Below are positions 10,022-20,159 of a DNA stretch of 64,000 bases, piece after piece. Source of the DNA: Stenotrophomonas rhizophila (lineage in GTDB: Bacteria; Pseudomonadota; Gammaproteobacteria; Xanthomonadales; Xanthomonadaceae); assembly GCF_003751305.1 (NCBI RefSeq), contig NZ_RJKV01000001.1:849586-913585 (forward strand), in the 5' to 3' direction. Every line of letters begins with the position of its first letter. The first letter of the stretch is position 1. The notes beneath the pieces are model-generated. The model was not told the origin of the DNA and made no database searches. It saw only the letters and a list, made by a program, of their open reading frames with translations. The position numbers were made by a program, and so were the translations under genes.

Positions 10022-10387
10022 ATGTCGAAACTGCTGCTCAACCTGCGCAATGTCGCGGACGATGAAATCCAGGATGTCACCGCCCTGCTGGACAAGGCGG
10101 GCATCGCCCACTACCGCACCGAGCCCAGCCCCTGGGGAATCTCCTTTGGCGGGATCTGGATCCGCGACGACGCCGATCACCCTCGGGCCAAGGACCTGAT
10201 GGGCGAGTACCAGCAGGCACGCGGCGAGCGCGTCCGCGGTGAGCGTGAGGCCGCGCTGCGCGACGGCACCGCCGAGACCTTCGGCAGCCTGATCCGGCGG
10301 CGCCCGGTGTTCGTGGTCGCGGTGCTGCTCGGCATGGCCGTCGCGACCGCGCTGGTGCTGCTGCCGTTCGTGCTGCTGCGCGGCTGA
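10022..10387 (+). CDS. DUF6164-like small membrane protein
   Basis: A 121-residue protein with a cytosolic N-terminal half (residues 1-92, including a DEIQDVTALLDKAGI segment that resembles putative signal-transducing DUF2007 domains) and one C-terminal membrane helix at about 95-118. The arrangement suggests a tail-anchored membrane protein. It is transcribed divergently from the FKBP gene. No function can be assigned. Confidence 0.7.
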   Translation: MSKLLLNLRNVADDEIQDVTALLDKAGIAHYRTEPSPWGISFGGIWIRDDADHPRAKDLMGEYQQARGERVRGEREAALRDGTAETFGSLIRRRPVFVVAVLLGMAVATALVLLPFVLLRG

Positions 10388-10436
10388 TTCCTGGGCCGGT
10401 CAGGCGCAGCACCGGCCCTGCGGCTAAAATGGCGGG

Positions 10437-11189
10437 ATGATCGCCAATACCGCTGCCTACCATTTCACCCCCGTCGCCGACCCGGACGCGCTGTGCGCGA
10501 CCCTGCTCGAGCGGGCGACCGCCGCGCAGCTGCGCGGCACGATCCTGGTGGCGGGCGAGGGCATCAACCTGTTCCTCGCCGGCCCCGAGCCGCAGATCGA
10601 CGGCTTCTATGCCGCCCTGCGCGCCGATGCGCGGTTTGCCGGGCTGCGCGTGAAGACCAGCTACAGCCAGATGCAGCCGTTCGCCCGGCTCAAGGCCAAG
10701 GTCAAGCCGGAGATCATCAGTTTCCGCATCGACGATGGCCAGCCGCTGGCCTACCCGCGCGCACCCTCGATCGATCCGGCCACGGTGCAGCGCTGGCTGC
10801 GCCAAGGGCACGACGACGCCGGCAAGCCGGTGGTGATGCTGGATACGCGCAACACCCAGGAAATCGAGTACGGCACCTTCCAGGACGCACTGGTGCTGCC
10901 GATCACCAAGTTCACCGATCTGCCCGAAGCCCTGGCCCCGCACCGCGAGGCGCTCAAGGACAGCACCGTGGTCAGCTTCTGCACCGGCGGCATCCGCTGC
11001 GAGAAGGCCGCGCTGTGGATGCGCAACGATGGCATGGACAACGTCCTGCAGCTGGACGGCGGCATCCTGGGCTATTTCGAGGCCGTGGGCGGTGAGGGCT
11101 ATGACGGCCGCTGCTTCGTCTTCGATGAGCGCGTGGCGCTGGATGCGGCCCTGCAGCCGCTGGTCGACCAGGACGCCGACGCCGCCTGA
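10437..11189 (+). CDS. Rhodanese-domain protein of the TrhO/YceA family, short form
   Basis: A 250-residue sulfurtransferase-like protein. E. coli TrhO (YceA) uses this fold for oxygen-dependent hydroxylation of U34 in tRNA. The N-terminal ferredoxin-like domain (about 1-95) contains GTILVAGEGINLFLAG. The rhodanese domain (about 115-225) has the active loop CTGGIRCEKAA, with the catalytic Cys at about residue 182. E. coli TrhO is about 350 residues, so the C-terminal zinc-binding-like tail is missing here. Whether this short form has the same activity is uncertain. Confidence 0.82.
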   Translation: MIANTAAYHFTPVADPDALCATLLERATAAQLRGTILVAGEGINLFLAGPEPQIDGFYAALRADARFAGLRVKTSYSQMQPFARLKAKVKPEIISFRIDDGQPLAYPRAPSIDPATVQRWLRQGHDDAGKPVVMLDTRNTQEIEYGTFQDALVLPITKFTDLPEALAPHREALKDSTVVSFCTGGIRCEKAALWMRNDGMDNVLQLDGGILGYFEAVGGEGYDGRCFVFDERVALDAALQPLVDQDADAA

Positions 11190-11327
11190 GCCGTCTTCAC
11201 GGCCTGGATTGTCCTGAATCGTCGCGAGACGGAAATCAGCGTCTTGCCACCTGCGCCTTGTGGGCGGTGGCAAACCGGCCGGCCAGCCCCATCTCAGTGG
11301 GATATCTCCTGGTTGGAATGAGCATTC

Positions 11328-12320
<993 letters not shown>

Positions 12321-12416
12321 CAGCGGCGCGGCGTGCGAAGAAAGTGTGACCGCGCGGTTCACGTCGCCGTAGCTGCCGATCGGCTGTGATGGGGCTCCCC
12401 TTACAGGAGCCACCTC

Positions 12417-12926
12417 ATGGCCGAACTCGATCGCCAGCAGCACATCAAACAACTGGCTGAACTGATCCGCGATGTGGACATCGCGATGTTCACCACGGTC
12501 GGCGCGGACGGGCGCTTGTTCAGCCGTCCGCTGGGTACGCAGGAAGTCGAATTCGATGGCGACCTGTGGTTCGCCACCGGGGCCGACAGCCCGAAGATCG
12601 CGGAGATCACCGCCAACCCGCGCGTCAACGTGGCCTATGCCTCGCCGTCGGGCAACACCTATGTGTCCGTCTCGGGCACCGCGCGTGTGGTCCATGACCG
12701 CGCCAAGATCGATGAACTCTGGTCGCCGGCGATGAAGGTCTTTTTCCCCGGCGGCAAGGACGATCCGAACCTGCGCCTGATCCATGTCAGCGCCGAATCG
12801 GCCGAGTACTGGGATGGCCCCGGTGGCCTGCTCGGCAAGGCACTGTACTTCGTGCTGTCGGCGGTGACCGATGATCCGGGCGCCATGTCCGACACCGGCA
12901 CGGTGGATCTCAAACCCGGCGCGTAG
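12417..12926 (+). CDS. Pyridoxamine 5'-phosphate oxidase-fold general stress protein
   Basis: A 169-residue split-barrel flavoprotein of the general stress protein 26 group. It starts with a helical segment, then MFTTVGADGRLFSRPLGTQEVEF and an FMN-binding strand block (LWFATGADSPKIAEI). Members bind FMN or F420, and the physiological substrate is unknown. AGGAG lies eight bases before the ATG. The gene ends just before the tandem palindrome array. Confidence 0.85.
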   Translation: MAELDRQQHIKQLAELIRDVDIAMFTTVGADGRLFSRPLGTQEVEFDGDLWFATGADSPKIAEITANPRVNVAYASPSGNTYVSVSGTARVVHDRAKIDELWSPAMKVFFPGGKDDPNLRLIHVSAESAEYWDGPGGLLGKALYFVLSAVTDDPGAMSDTGTVDLKPGA

Positions 12927-12944
12927 GACCGACTCGGTAGCTCG

Positions 12945-13070
12945 GTAGGTACCGACCGTTGGTCGGTACTTCAGCGGCAGGTACCGACCGTTGGTCGGTA
13001 CTTCAGCGGCAGGTACCGACCGTTGGTCGGTACTTCAGCGGCAGGTACCGACCGTTGGTCGGTACTTCAG
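12945..13070. repeat. Tandem array of four identical SMAG-like palindromes
   Basis: Four perfect palindromes with 9-bp arms GTACCGACC/GGTCGGTAC and a GTT centre start at 12949, 12981, 13013 and 13045. The period is 32 bases. Three identical 11-base spacers TTCAGCGGCAG separate them, and the fourth spacer begins TTCAG. A GTAG precedes the first copy, as in SMAG repeats. The array lies between convergent genes, and its last TTCAG supplies the stop codon of exoD. It may terminate transcription from both sides. Confidence 0.93.
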
Positions 13071-13723
13071 AACCAGCGCTGGAACAGATCCACCGTATAG
13101 CCCACCAGCTGCCCCGAACTGACGCCGAAGAACAATATGGCAGCGACCGCGCCGATCCAGTTGAGCAGCATCAGCACGCCATCGCGTTCCAGCAATGCCA
13201 GCGCGAACAGCAGCAGCTGGAAGCCGAACAGATAGTTGGTGAGCGGGATCGGCAGCGACAACAGGACGCCGATCAGGATCAGCAGCAGCCCGCTGAACGC
13301 ATGCGCGGGCAGCGGTACCAGCAGGCCGGGCATCCGCGGCTTGAGCAGGCGGTCCAGCCGCCGTAGTGGACGGTCGATGCGCTCCAGGAACCGATGCATG
13401 GTGCCGCGCTTGGGTCCGCGGTTGCGGATGAAGCCGGGCAGCCAGGGCCGGCGCATGCCGCACAGCATCTGCGCGCCGATCAGCACCACCAGCGGTCCAC
13501 TGACCGCGCCGCCCAGCCCGGGGATCGGGATGAAGGCCGGCAGGATCGCCACGAACAGGAACACACCGAACGCGCTCTGTTGCAGATCCTGCAGGATCTG
13601 GCCCAGCAGCAGCCGTTCCTCCGGGTCACCGTGGTCGAACATCGCCAGCAGGGTACGGATACCCTCATTGCGGTACTGGGGCCGCGTCGGGTCCGGCGGC
13701 GTCGGCTCAGCCGGTGATGTCAT
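13067..13723 (-). CDS. exoD: ExoD-like membrane protein
   Basis: A 218-residue integral membrane protein of the exopolysaccharide synthesis ExoD family (PF06055). Hydrophobic helices include FLFVAILPAFIPIPGLGG, LLLILIGVLLSLPIPLTNYL and LLLFALALLERDGVLMLL, with the conserved motif PIPLTN. In Rhizobium ExoD affects exopolysaccharide and alkali tolerance; the molecular function is unclear. Its start overlaps the end of the upstream CNNM/CBS gene by 17 bases, so the two are probably coupled. The stop codon lies within the first bases of the palindrome array spacer. Confidence 0.82.
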   Translation of the reverse strand: MTSPAEPTPPDPTRPQYRNEGIRTLLAMFDHGDPEERLLLGQILQDLQQSAFGVFLFVAILPAFIPIPGLGGAVSGPLVVLIGAQMLCGMRRPWLPGFIRNRGPKRGTMHRFLERIDRPLRRLDRLLKPRMPGLLVPLPAHAFSGLLLILIGVLLSLPIPLTNYLFGFQLLLFALALLERDGVLMLLNWIGAVAAILFFGVSSGQLVGYTVDLFQRWF

Positions 13724-15017
13724 CGGTCTCGTCTTCGCTCAGGGTGCGCAGCAACAGCTTGTCGACACGGGCACCGTCGAGATCGACGATCTCGATGCGC
13801 CAGCCGGCCCAATCGAAGTACTCGCCCGCATGCGGGATGCGGCCGAAATAGTGGATGCACATGCCGGCCAGCGTGTAGTAGTCGCCATCATCGGCATCGG
13901 GCAGCTCGGCGTTGCCCATCAGTTCGCGCAGGTCTTCAATCGAGAGCGAGCCATCGACCAGGAACGAGCCGTCCTCACGGGTCACGACCAGCGCGTCCTC
14001 GTCCACGTTCTCCACCGACTGCAGGCGGCCGACCACCGCGCCCATCAGGTCGCTGATGGTGACCAGGCCCTGGATCTCGCCGTACTCGTCCACCACCAGC
14101 GCCATCGACTGCTGTTCCTCGCGGAAAATCTCCAGCAGCTTCATCGCATGGGTGGACTCGGAGACGTACAGCGGCTCGCGCAGGTTCTGGAACAGCGAAT
14201 GGTCGTCGCGCACCAGGCGCGTCACCAGGCTCTTGACCTCCAGCACGCCGACGATGTCCTGGTCGTTGTCGCGGAACACCGGGTAACGCGAGAATTCGTT
14301 CTCGCGCATGGTCGCGATGTTCTTCTCCGGATCGGCCTGCGTATCCAGCCACGCAATCCGGTTGCGGGGGGTCATCAGGCTGTCGGCGGTGCGGTCGCCC
14401 AGGCGCATGACGCGGTTCATCATGTCGCGCTCATGGGCATCGATCACGCCGGCCTCGTGGCTTTCGGCCACCAGCATGCGGATTTCCTCTTCGGTGACCG
14501 AGGCGGCCTCGTCCTTGCCCAGGCCCAGCACGCGCAGCACCAGTCGGGTGCTGTGCGAGAGCAGCCACACCGCCGGGAAGGCGATACGTGACAGCCAGCC
14601 CATCGGCCACGCCACCAGCCCGGCGATATCCTCCGAACGGGTGATCGCCAGGCGTTTGGGGACCAGTTCGCCGAAGATCAGCGTCAGGAAGGTGATCAGA
14701 GCGACCGCAAGCGCCTTGCCGACTTCCGCGGAATAGGCGAAGGCCGGCACGATGCCGTGCAGCCACTCGGCGATGGCCAGGCCGATCGCCTCACCGCCGA
14801 ACACACCGGTCAGGATGCCGATCAGGGTGATGCCGATCTGGACCGTGGACAGGAAGCTCTCCGGCTTCTCGGACAGGGCCAGGGCGCGCTCGGCGCGCTT
14901 GCTGGACCCTGCCATCTGCTTCAGGCGGCTCTTGCGCGAGGTCATGACCGACATCTCGGACATGGCGAAGAAGCCGTTGAGCAGGATCAGGGCGAGGACA
15001 ATAATCAGTTCAAACAC
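13707..15017 (-). CDS. CNNM/CBS-domain membrane protein (HlyC/CorC family)
   Basis: A 436-residue membrane protein with an N-terminal CNNM (DUF21) domain of three to four helices, starting FELIIVLALILLNGFFAMSE. Two CBS domains follow at about residues 205-330 (MTPRNRIAWLD ... VVDEYGEIQGLVTISDLM), then a C-terminal CorC/HlyC domain. Relatives export Mg2+ or Co2+ or are annotated as hemolysins. Start is a GTG directly before the first helix. It shares an operon with exoD. Confidence 0.88.
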   Translation of the reverse strand: MFELIIVLALILLNGFFAMSEMSVMTSRKSRLKQMAGSSKRAERALALSEKPESFLSTVQIGITLIGILTGVFGGEAIGLAIAEWLHGIVPAFAYSAEVGKALAVALITFLTLIFGELVPKRLAITRSEDIAGLVAWPMGWLSRIAFPAVWLLSHSTRLVLRVLGLGKDEAASVTEEEIRMLVAESHEAGVIDAHERDMMNRVMRLGDRTADSLMTPRNRIAWLDTQADPEKNIATMRENEFSRYPVFRDNDQDIVGVLEVKSLVTRLVRDDHSLFQNLREPLYVSESTHAMKLLEIFREEQQSMALVVDEYGEIQGLVTISDLMGAVVGRLQSVENVDEDALVVTREDGSFLVDGSLSIEDLRELMGNAELPDADDGDYYTLAGMCIHYFGRIPHAGEYFDWAGWRIEIVDLDGARVDKLLLRTLSEDETDDITG

Positions 15018-15299
15018 GGGCGGCTTCCCCGGTTGGTGGCAGGGAGGGCGTGTTCAAGCGATGTCGGCTACCGGAGGGCGCGTAAGCGCGGCGGTGCGGC
15101 GGGGGGTAAGGGTCGTCGTCCATAGAGTGCACCCGAAGGTGCCCGCGCATCTTAACAAAAGGCCGGGGCAGGGGTGCAAACAGAGTCGTTCAGACGGGGC
15201 CGTCCCAGCGTGAAGAAGGGGGGGAGTACCCGGAACAGACATCAAACCGTCATAATTCCGCCCGGTGCCGTCCTTCCTCGACGGCGAATAGGTTTCTCA

Positions 15300-15926
15300 A
15301 TGTTCTCTCTGCAGACCATTTTTGGCTCCGGCAAACAGTTCTATACCCTGCTGGACGAGGCTGCCCAGGCCGCCCAGGACAGTTCCAAGGCGCTGCACTC
15401 CATGCTGCGCGAAGCGGACCGCCAGCCGGCGCTGGACGCCTTCAAGCTGGCCCGCCTGCGCGAGCGCGCGGCCTCGGACAAGATCAGCCAGGCGCTGGTC
15501 GACAGCTTCATGACCCCGATCGAGCGCGAAGACATCGAAGCGCTGGGCTCGGCGCTGTACAAGATTCCCAAGCAGATCGAGAAGTTCGCCGATCGCTATT
15601 CGCTGGCCACCCAGCATCTGGAACACATCGATTTCGCGCCGCGCGCGGCGATGCTGGAACAGGCGGCCAGCGTGGTGGTGGAGATGGTCAACGACCTGCG
15701 CCACATGAACCTGGACCGGATGACCGCGCTCAACGAGAAGCTGCGTTCGCTGGAAAACGAAGCCGACCGCCTGATGCTCGAGCTGTACCGCGACATCTAC
15801 TCCGGCCGCCTGGACAGCCTGCAGATGTTCCTGCTCAAGGAATTCTTCGAGATCCTGGAAAAGGCCATCGATCGTTGCCGCGAGGCCGGCGTGGTGGCGT
15901 ACCAGATCGTGTTGAAGAACAGCTGA
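15300..15926 (+). CDS. DUF47 PhoU-like phosphate transport regulator
   Basis: A 208-residue all-helical protein of the DUF47/Pit accessory family (PF01865), related to PhoU. It has the typical segment PIEREDIEALGSALYKIPKQIEKFADRY and long amphipathic helices. Such proteins are found beside Pit transporters and modulate phosphate flux. The ATG at 15300 gives the usual family N-terminus (MFSLQTIFG). Only 13 bases separate it from the pit gene, so the two form an operon. Confidence 0.9.
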   Translation: MFSLQTIFGSGKQFYTLLDEAAQAAQDSSKALHSMLREADRQPALDAFKLARLRERAASDKISQALVDSFMTPIEREDIEALGSALYKIPKQIEKFADRYSLATQHLEHIDFAPRAAMLEQAASVVVEMVNDLRHMNLDRMTALNEKLRSLENEADRLMLELYRDIYSGRLDSLQMFLLKEFFEILEKAIDRCREAGVVAYQIVLKNS

Positions 15927-15939
15927 CGGACGCCACAGC

Positions 15940-17061
15940 ATGCTGACCCTTGTCCTGGTGGTGATCCTGGCCGCGCTCGTTTTCGAGTTCATCAACGGCT
16001 TCCACGACACCGCCAACTCCATCGCCACCGTGGTGGCGACCAAAGTGCTCTCACCCGGCTGGGCGGTGATGCTCGCCGCGTTCATGAACTTGATCGGCGC
16101 GCTGACCGGCACCGCCGTCGCGCTGACCATCGCCTCGGGCCTGCTCAACACCAACGTGGTCGATGTGACCCCGCAGGTGATCCTGTGCGCGCTGCTGGGC
16201 GGCATCATCTGGAACCTGATCACGTGGTGGAAGGGGCTGCCTTCCTCGTCCTCGCACGCCCTGATCGGCGGCCTGTGCGGCGCCGGCCTGGCCGCCGCCC
16301 ACAACAACTGGGATGCCCTGATCTGGTCCGAGCGCATCGGCACCTGGGCCCAGAACAAGGGCCTGCTGTGGAAGGTGTTCCTGCCGATGATCACCTCGCC
16401 GATCGCCGGCTTCCTGCTCGGCGTCGCGGTGATGCTGCTGCTGTGGGGCATGATCGCGGGCATGGCGAAGATCGGTGGCTTCCTGGGCCGTCTGGCCCGC
16501 CCGCGCATCGTCAATGCGTTCTTCGGCAAGGCGCAGATCGTGTCGGCGGCCTACATGGGCTTCGCCCACGGCCACAACGATGCGCAGAAGACCATGGGCA
16601 TCATCGCCATGACCCTGATCGGTGCCGAGGCAACCGGTGCACTGAACGACCTGCCGTCCTGGCTGGCCTTCATGCACCCGGACGCGAGCGCCGGTGACGG
16701 CATCGCGATGTGGATCGTGCTGACCTGCGCCGTGGTGATGGCCGCCGGTACCGCCTCGGGCGGCTGGAAGATCATCAAGACCCTGGGCCACAAGATGGTC
16801 AAGCTGCATCCGATCCACGGCTTCGCCGCGGAAACGAGCTCGGCCACGATCCTGACCGTGGCGGCGCACTTCGGCATGCCGGTCTCGACCACCCACAGCA
16901 TCTCCACCGCGATCATGGGCGTGGGCTTCGCCAAGAACCCGCGCTCGCTGCGCTTCGGCGTGATCGAGCGCATCGTGTGGGCGTGGATCCTGACCATCCC
17001 GGCTGCCGGCGGGTGTGCGTACCTGATCCTGCGTCTGTTCGAAATGTTCGGCTGGGCCTGA
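15940..17061 (+). CDS. pitA: Low-affinity inorganic phosphate transporter, Pit family
   Basis: A 373-residue inner-membrane phosphate (metal-phosphate) symporter. The duplicated PHO-4 signatures are both visible: FINGFHDTANSIATVV near residue 12 and GFAHGHNDAQKTMGI near residue 208. About ten hydrophobic helices surround them. It is translated right behind the DUF47 gene and is followed by a strong intrinsic terminator. The symbol is by family resemblance. Confidence 0.92.
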   Translation: MLTLVLVVILAALVFEFINGFHDTANSIATVVATKVLSPGWAVMLAAFMNLIGALTGTAVALTIASGLLNTNVVDVTPQVILCALLGGIIWNLITWWKGLPSSSSHALIGGLCGAGLAAAHNNWDALIWSERIGTWAQNKGLLWKVFLPMITSPIAGFLLGVAVMLLLWGMIAGMAKIGGFLGRLARPRIVNAFFGKAQIVSAAYMGFAHGHNDAQKTMGIIAMTLIGAEATGALNDLPSWLAFMHPDASAGDGIAMWIVLTCAVVMAAGTASGGWKIIKTLGHKMVKLHPIHGFAAETSSATILTVAAHFGMPVSTTHSISTAIMGVGFAKNPRSLRFGVIERIVWAWILTIPAAGGCAYLILRLFEMFGWA

Positions 17062-17084
17062 TCGGTCCGCACGGTTGAACATCG

Positions 17085-17112
17085 AAAAGCCCGCCGAAAG
17101 GCGGGCTTTTTC
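17085..17112 (+). terminator. Rho-independent terminator after pit
   Basis: GCCCGCC-GAAA-GGCGGGC stem-loop flanked by A4 and T5 tracts, 24 bases after the transporter stop. It can work on both strands and also lies at the end of the convergent acetyltransferase gene. Confidence 0.92.
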
Positions 17113-17166
17113 GTGGAGCAAGGCGGAAGCATGGGCCGGGATGGCCAGCGGTGTTTCGTGCGGCGC

Positions 17167-17739
17167 TCATCCCGAGGCTGCGCTTCCTGGCCCCTGCCAC
17201 TCCCGTGCCAGCAGCCCATACACGGCAGAATCGGATAGCTCGCCGGCGACCCGCCAGCGCTCGCGCAGCAGCCCCTCGCGCAGGAAGCCGAGCCGCTCCA
17301 GCACCTTCGCCGAGGGCACGTTGCGCGGATCGATCTCCGCCTCCAGGCGCCGCAGGCGCAGCACATCGAACAGATACGCCACGAACCGTGACAGCGCCTC
17401 GTGCATGTAGCCCTTGCCCTGTGCCGACGGGGCTAGGTGATACCCGATCTCCGCGCGCCTGGACGTTTCGTCGATCGCGAACACCACTACGATCCCCAGC
17501 AGCGGCCCGTCCGCACGTTCACGGATCGCCAGTTTGAGCTGCGTGCCGGCATCGATCGCGGCCAGATCGTCGAGGATCTGCACGTAGGCCTGTTTCAGGT
17601 CGGTCCACGCAGGATGGTTCCAGTAGCGCATTACCGCACGGTCGGACTGGATCGCAAACAACGCCTGGGCGTCTGTCGCGCAGATCGGGGTCAGCACCAG
17701 GCGTTCGCTGTCCAGCTGCAGGGGCGGGTCGAACGGCAT
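17167..17739 (-). CDS. RimJ/RimL-type GNAT acetyltransferase
   Basis: A 190-residue N-acetyltransferase of the ribosomal-protein-alanine acetyltransferase-like group. The N-terminal LDSERLVLTPICATDAQALF is followed by IGYHLAPSAQGKGYMHEAL (acetyl-CoA loop QGKGYM) and EAEIDPRNVPSAKVLERLGF. Substrate unknown. Start placed at 17739; the frame extends upstream but crosses the terminator of parE. Confidence 0.85.
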   Translation of the reverse strand: MPFDPPLQLDSERLVLTPICATDAQALFAIQSDRAVMRYWNHPAWTDLKQAYVQILDDLAAIDAGTQLKLAIRERADGPLLGIVVVFAIDETSRRAEIGYHLAPSAQGKGYMHEALSRFVAYLFDVLRLRRLEAEIDPRNVPSAKVLERLGFLREGLLRERWRVAGELSDSAVYGLLAREWQGPGSAASG

Positions 17740-17818
17740 GCGGGTTCCCGTGATCGTGGTGCGGCCAAGGTAGCCGCTCCTACCGCGTGCATCCATGCCT
17801 GGCGTGTTCCCGCGCCAA

Positions 17819-17847
17819 GAAAAAACCCGCCGGAAGGCGGGTTTTTT
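17819..17847 (-). terminator. Rho-independent terminator after parE
   Basis: AACCCGCC-GGAA-GGCGGGTT stem with an A-run on one side and T6 on the other, about 20 bases downstream of the parE stop on the minus strand. Nearly symmetrical, so it could act in both directions. Confidence 0.9.
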
Positions 17848-17866
17848 CAGTGTCACAACCGGCCGA

Positions 17867-19756
17867 TCAGACCTCCAGTGAAGCCAGATCGCCCTTCTTT
17901 TCCAGCCAGCCCTTGCGGTCGCTCGCACGCTTCTTGGCCAGCAGCATGTCCATCAGCGAATGGGTCTGCTCGCCGTCATCGATGGTCAGCTGCACCAGGC
18001 GGCGCGTATCGGGATGGATGGTGGACTCACGCAGCTGCTGCGGATTCATTTCACCCAGGCCCTTGAAGCGGGTCACGCTGATCTGGCCCTTGATCTTCTC
18101 GCGCTCGATCTTGTCCAGCATCGTGCGCTTCTCTTCCTCGTCCAGCGCGTAGAACACCTGCTTGCCCACGTCGACACGGAACAGTGGCGGCATCGCCACG
18201 AACACGTGGCCGGCATCGACCAGCGCCGGGAAGTGCTTGAGGAACAGCGCGGTCAGCAGGGTCGCAATGTGCAGGCCGTCCGAGTCGGCGTCGGCCAGGA
18301 TGACGACCTTGCCGTAACGCAGGCCGGCGATGTCGTCCTTGCCCGGGTCGCAGCCGATCGCGATGGCCAGGTTGTGCACTTCTTCGGAGGCCAGCACGCT
18401 GCCCGAGGACACTTCCCAGGTGTTGAGGATCTTGCCGCGCAGCGGCAGGATCGCCTGGAAGTCCTTGTCACGGGCCTGCTTGGCGCTGCCGCCTGCGGAG
18501 TCGCCTTCGACCAGGAACAGCTCGGTGCGCGACAGGTCCTGGCTGATGCAGTCGGCCAGCTTGCCGGGCAGGGCGGGGCCCTGGGTGACCTTCTTGCGGG
18601 TCACCAGCTTTTCGGTCTTCAAACGCGCGCTGGCGCGCTCGATGGCCAGCTGCGCGATCTGCTCGCCCAATGCGACGTTCTGGTTGAGCAGCAGGCTGAA
18701 GGCATCGTGCGCGGCGCCTTCGACGAACCCGGCGGCCTGGCGCGAGGACAGGCGTTCCTTGGTCTGGCCGCTGAACTGCGGGTCGGTCATCTTCAGCGAC
18801 AGCACGAACGACACGCGGTCCCAGACATCTTCCGGGGCCAGCTTGACGCCACGCGGCAGCAGGTTGCGGAAGTCGCAGAACTCGCGCAGCGCCTCGGTCA
18901 GGCCGGTGCGCAGGCCGTTGGCGTGGGTGCCGTGCTGGGCGGTCGGGATCAGGTTGACGTAGCTTTCCTGGACCAGTTCGCCCTCGGGGATCCAGGCCAG
19001 GGCCCAGTCCACGATCTCGTTTTCTTTCTTGAGGTGACCCACGAACAGGTCGGCCGGCAGCATCTCGCGCTCGCCGAGTTCGGCCTTGAGGTAATCGCTC
19101 AGGCCATCCTCGTAGTACCAGGTGTCCTGCTCGCCGGTGGCTTCATCGAGAAGCTTCACGGTCAGGCCCGGGCACAGCACGGCTTTGGCGCGCAGCAGGT
19201 GGCGCAGCCCACGCAGGTTGTACTTGGGCGTGTCGAAGTACTTCGGGTCGGCCCAGAAGCGCACGCGGGTACCGGTGTTTTTCTTGCCGACGCTGCCGAC
19301 CACTTCCAGCGGGGTGGCGCGGTCGCCGTTGCGGAAGGTGATGCGGTGTTCGCTCCCCTCGCGCTTGATGTGCACTTCGACCAGGGTGGACAACGCGTTG
19401 ACCACGCTGACGCCAACGCCATGCAGGCCGCCGGAGAAAGTGTAGTTCTTGTTGTTGAACTTGCCGCCCGCGTGAAGGCGGGTCAGGATCAGTTCGACGC
19501 CGGGGATCTTCTCCTCGGGGTGGATGTCCACGGGCATGCCACGGCCGTCATCGCTGACTTCGCAGCTGCCGTCCTTGAACAGCGTGACGTCGACCGTGTG
19601 GGCGTGTCCGGCCAAGGCTTCGTCGACGGCATTGTCGATGACTTCCTGCGCCAGATGGTTGGGGCGCGCGGTGTCGGTGTACATGCCGGGGCGGCGCTTG
19701 ACCGGGTCCAGGCCGGACAGGACTTCAATATCGGCGGCGTTATAGCGGGCGTTCAT
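17867..19756 (-). CDS. parE: DNA topoisomerase IV subunit B
   Basis: A 629-residue ATPase subunit of topoisomerase IV, which decatenates sister chromosomes with ParC. The GHKL ATP-binding part has EVIDNAVDEALAGHA, DDGRGMPVDIHP and GGLHGVGVSVVNALS (about residues 35-120). The TOPRIM part has EGDSAGGSAKQARD (about 415) and DADSDGLHIATLL (about 490). QTKERLSSR and the length distinguish ParE from the longer GyrB. parC is not in the window. The gene ends at a strong terminator. Confidence 0.97.
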   Translation of the reverse strand: MNARYNAADIEVLSGLDPVKRRPGMYTDTARPNHLAQEVIDNAVDEALAGHAHTVDVTLFKDGSCEVSDDGRGMPVDIHPEEKIPGVELILTRLHAGGKFNNKNYTFSGGLHGVGVSVVNALSTLVEVHIKREGSEHRITFRNGDRATPLEVVGSVGKKNTGTRVRFWADPKYFDTPKYNLRGLRHLLRAKAVLCPGLTVKLLDEATGEQDTWYYEDGLSDYLKAELGEREMLPADLFVGHLKKENEIVDWALAWIPEGELVQESYVNLIPTAQHGTHANGLRTGLTEALREFCDFRNLLPRGVKLAPEDVWDRVSFVLSLKMTDPQFSGQTKERLSSRQAAGFVEGAAHDAFSLLLNQNVALGEQIAQLAIERASARLKTEKLVTRKKVTQGPALPGKLADCISQDLSRTELFLVEGDSAGGSAKQARDKDFQAILPLRGKILNTWEVSSGSVLASEEVHNLAIAIGCDPGKDDIAGLRYGKVVILADADSDGLHIATLLTALFLKHFPALVDAGHVFVAMPPLFRVDVGKQVFYALDEEEKRTMLDKIEREKIKGQISVTRFKGLGEMNPQQLRESTIHPDTRRLVQLTIDDGEQTHSLMDMLLAKKRASDRKGWLEKKGDLASLEV

Positions 19757-19919
19757 CTGTCTTCATAAAGCGCAATGCGACGGCGAAGTTTGCGGTCTGG
19801 ACGGGTTTTTTGCACGCCACACGTTCAGGGGGCGGCCGACCGGGGCGCGATAGACTGTGCTGGATGGGAAACCGGAGCCTCCGGCGCCCCATTCCATGCC
19901 ATACCGCGAGGAGCACCCC

Positions 19920-20159
19920 ATGAAGAAGTTGCTGACCATCGTTGCCATCGCCGCCGCCGTCGTGGCCGTGCCCATGGCACTGGCCCAGAACGCCGGACAG
20001 GGCCAGCCCACGCCGCAGCAGGGCGAACAGGCCGACAAGGCACAGGCTGAGGCGGATGCCAAGGCCAAACGCCGCGCCGCCGCCACGGCCGAAATGAAGG
20101 CCAAGGGCGAGCAGGCCCCGCAGAAGGAAGAGGAAGAAGAAGCGCGGAAGAAGCGATAA
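19920..20159 (+). CDS. Small secreted charged protein
   Basis: A 79-residue predicted periplasmic protein. A signal peptide of about 22 residues (MKKLLTIVAIAAAVVAVPMA) precedes a low-complexity mature part rich in Gln, Ala, Lys and Glu, ending in a run of glutamates followed by basic residues. GAGGAG lies just upstream of the ATG, a good ribosome site that decides this start. I recognise no family; the mature part looks intrinsically disordered or helical. It is transcribed divergently from parE. Confidence 0.65.
   Translation: MKKLLTIVAIAAAVVAVPMALAQNAGQGQPTPQQGEQADKAQAEADAKAKRRAAATAEMKAKGEQAPQKEEEEEARKKR

Noticed and set aside
12945..13070. CRISPR-like repeat array
   Set aside because: The spacers are identical and only 11 bases, the units are palindromes of a known REP family, and there are no cas genes.
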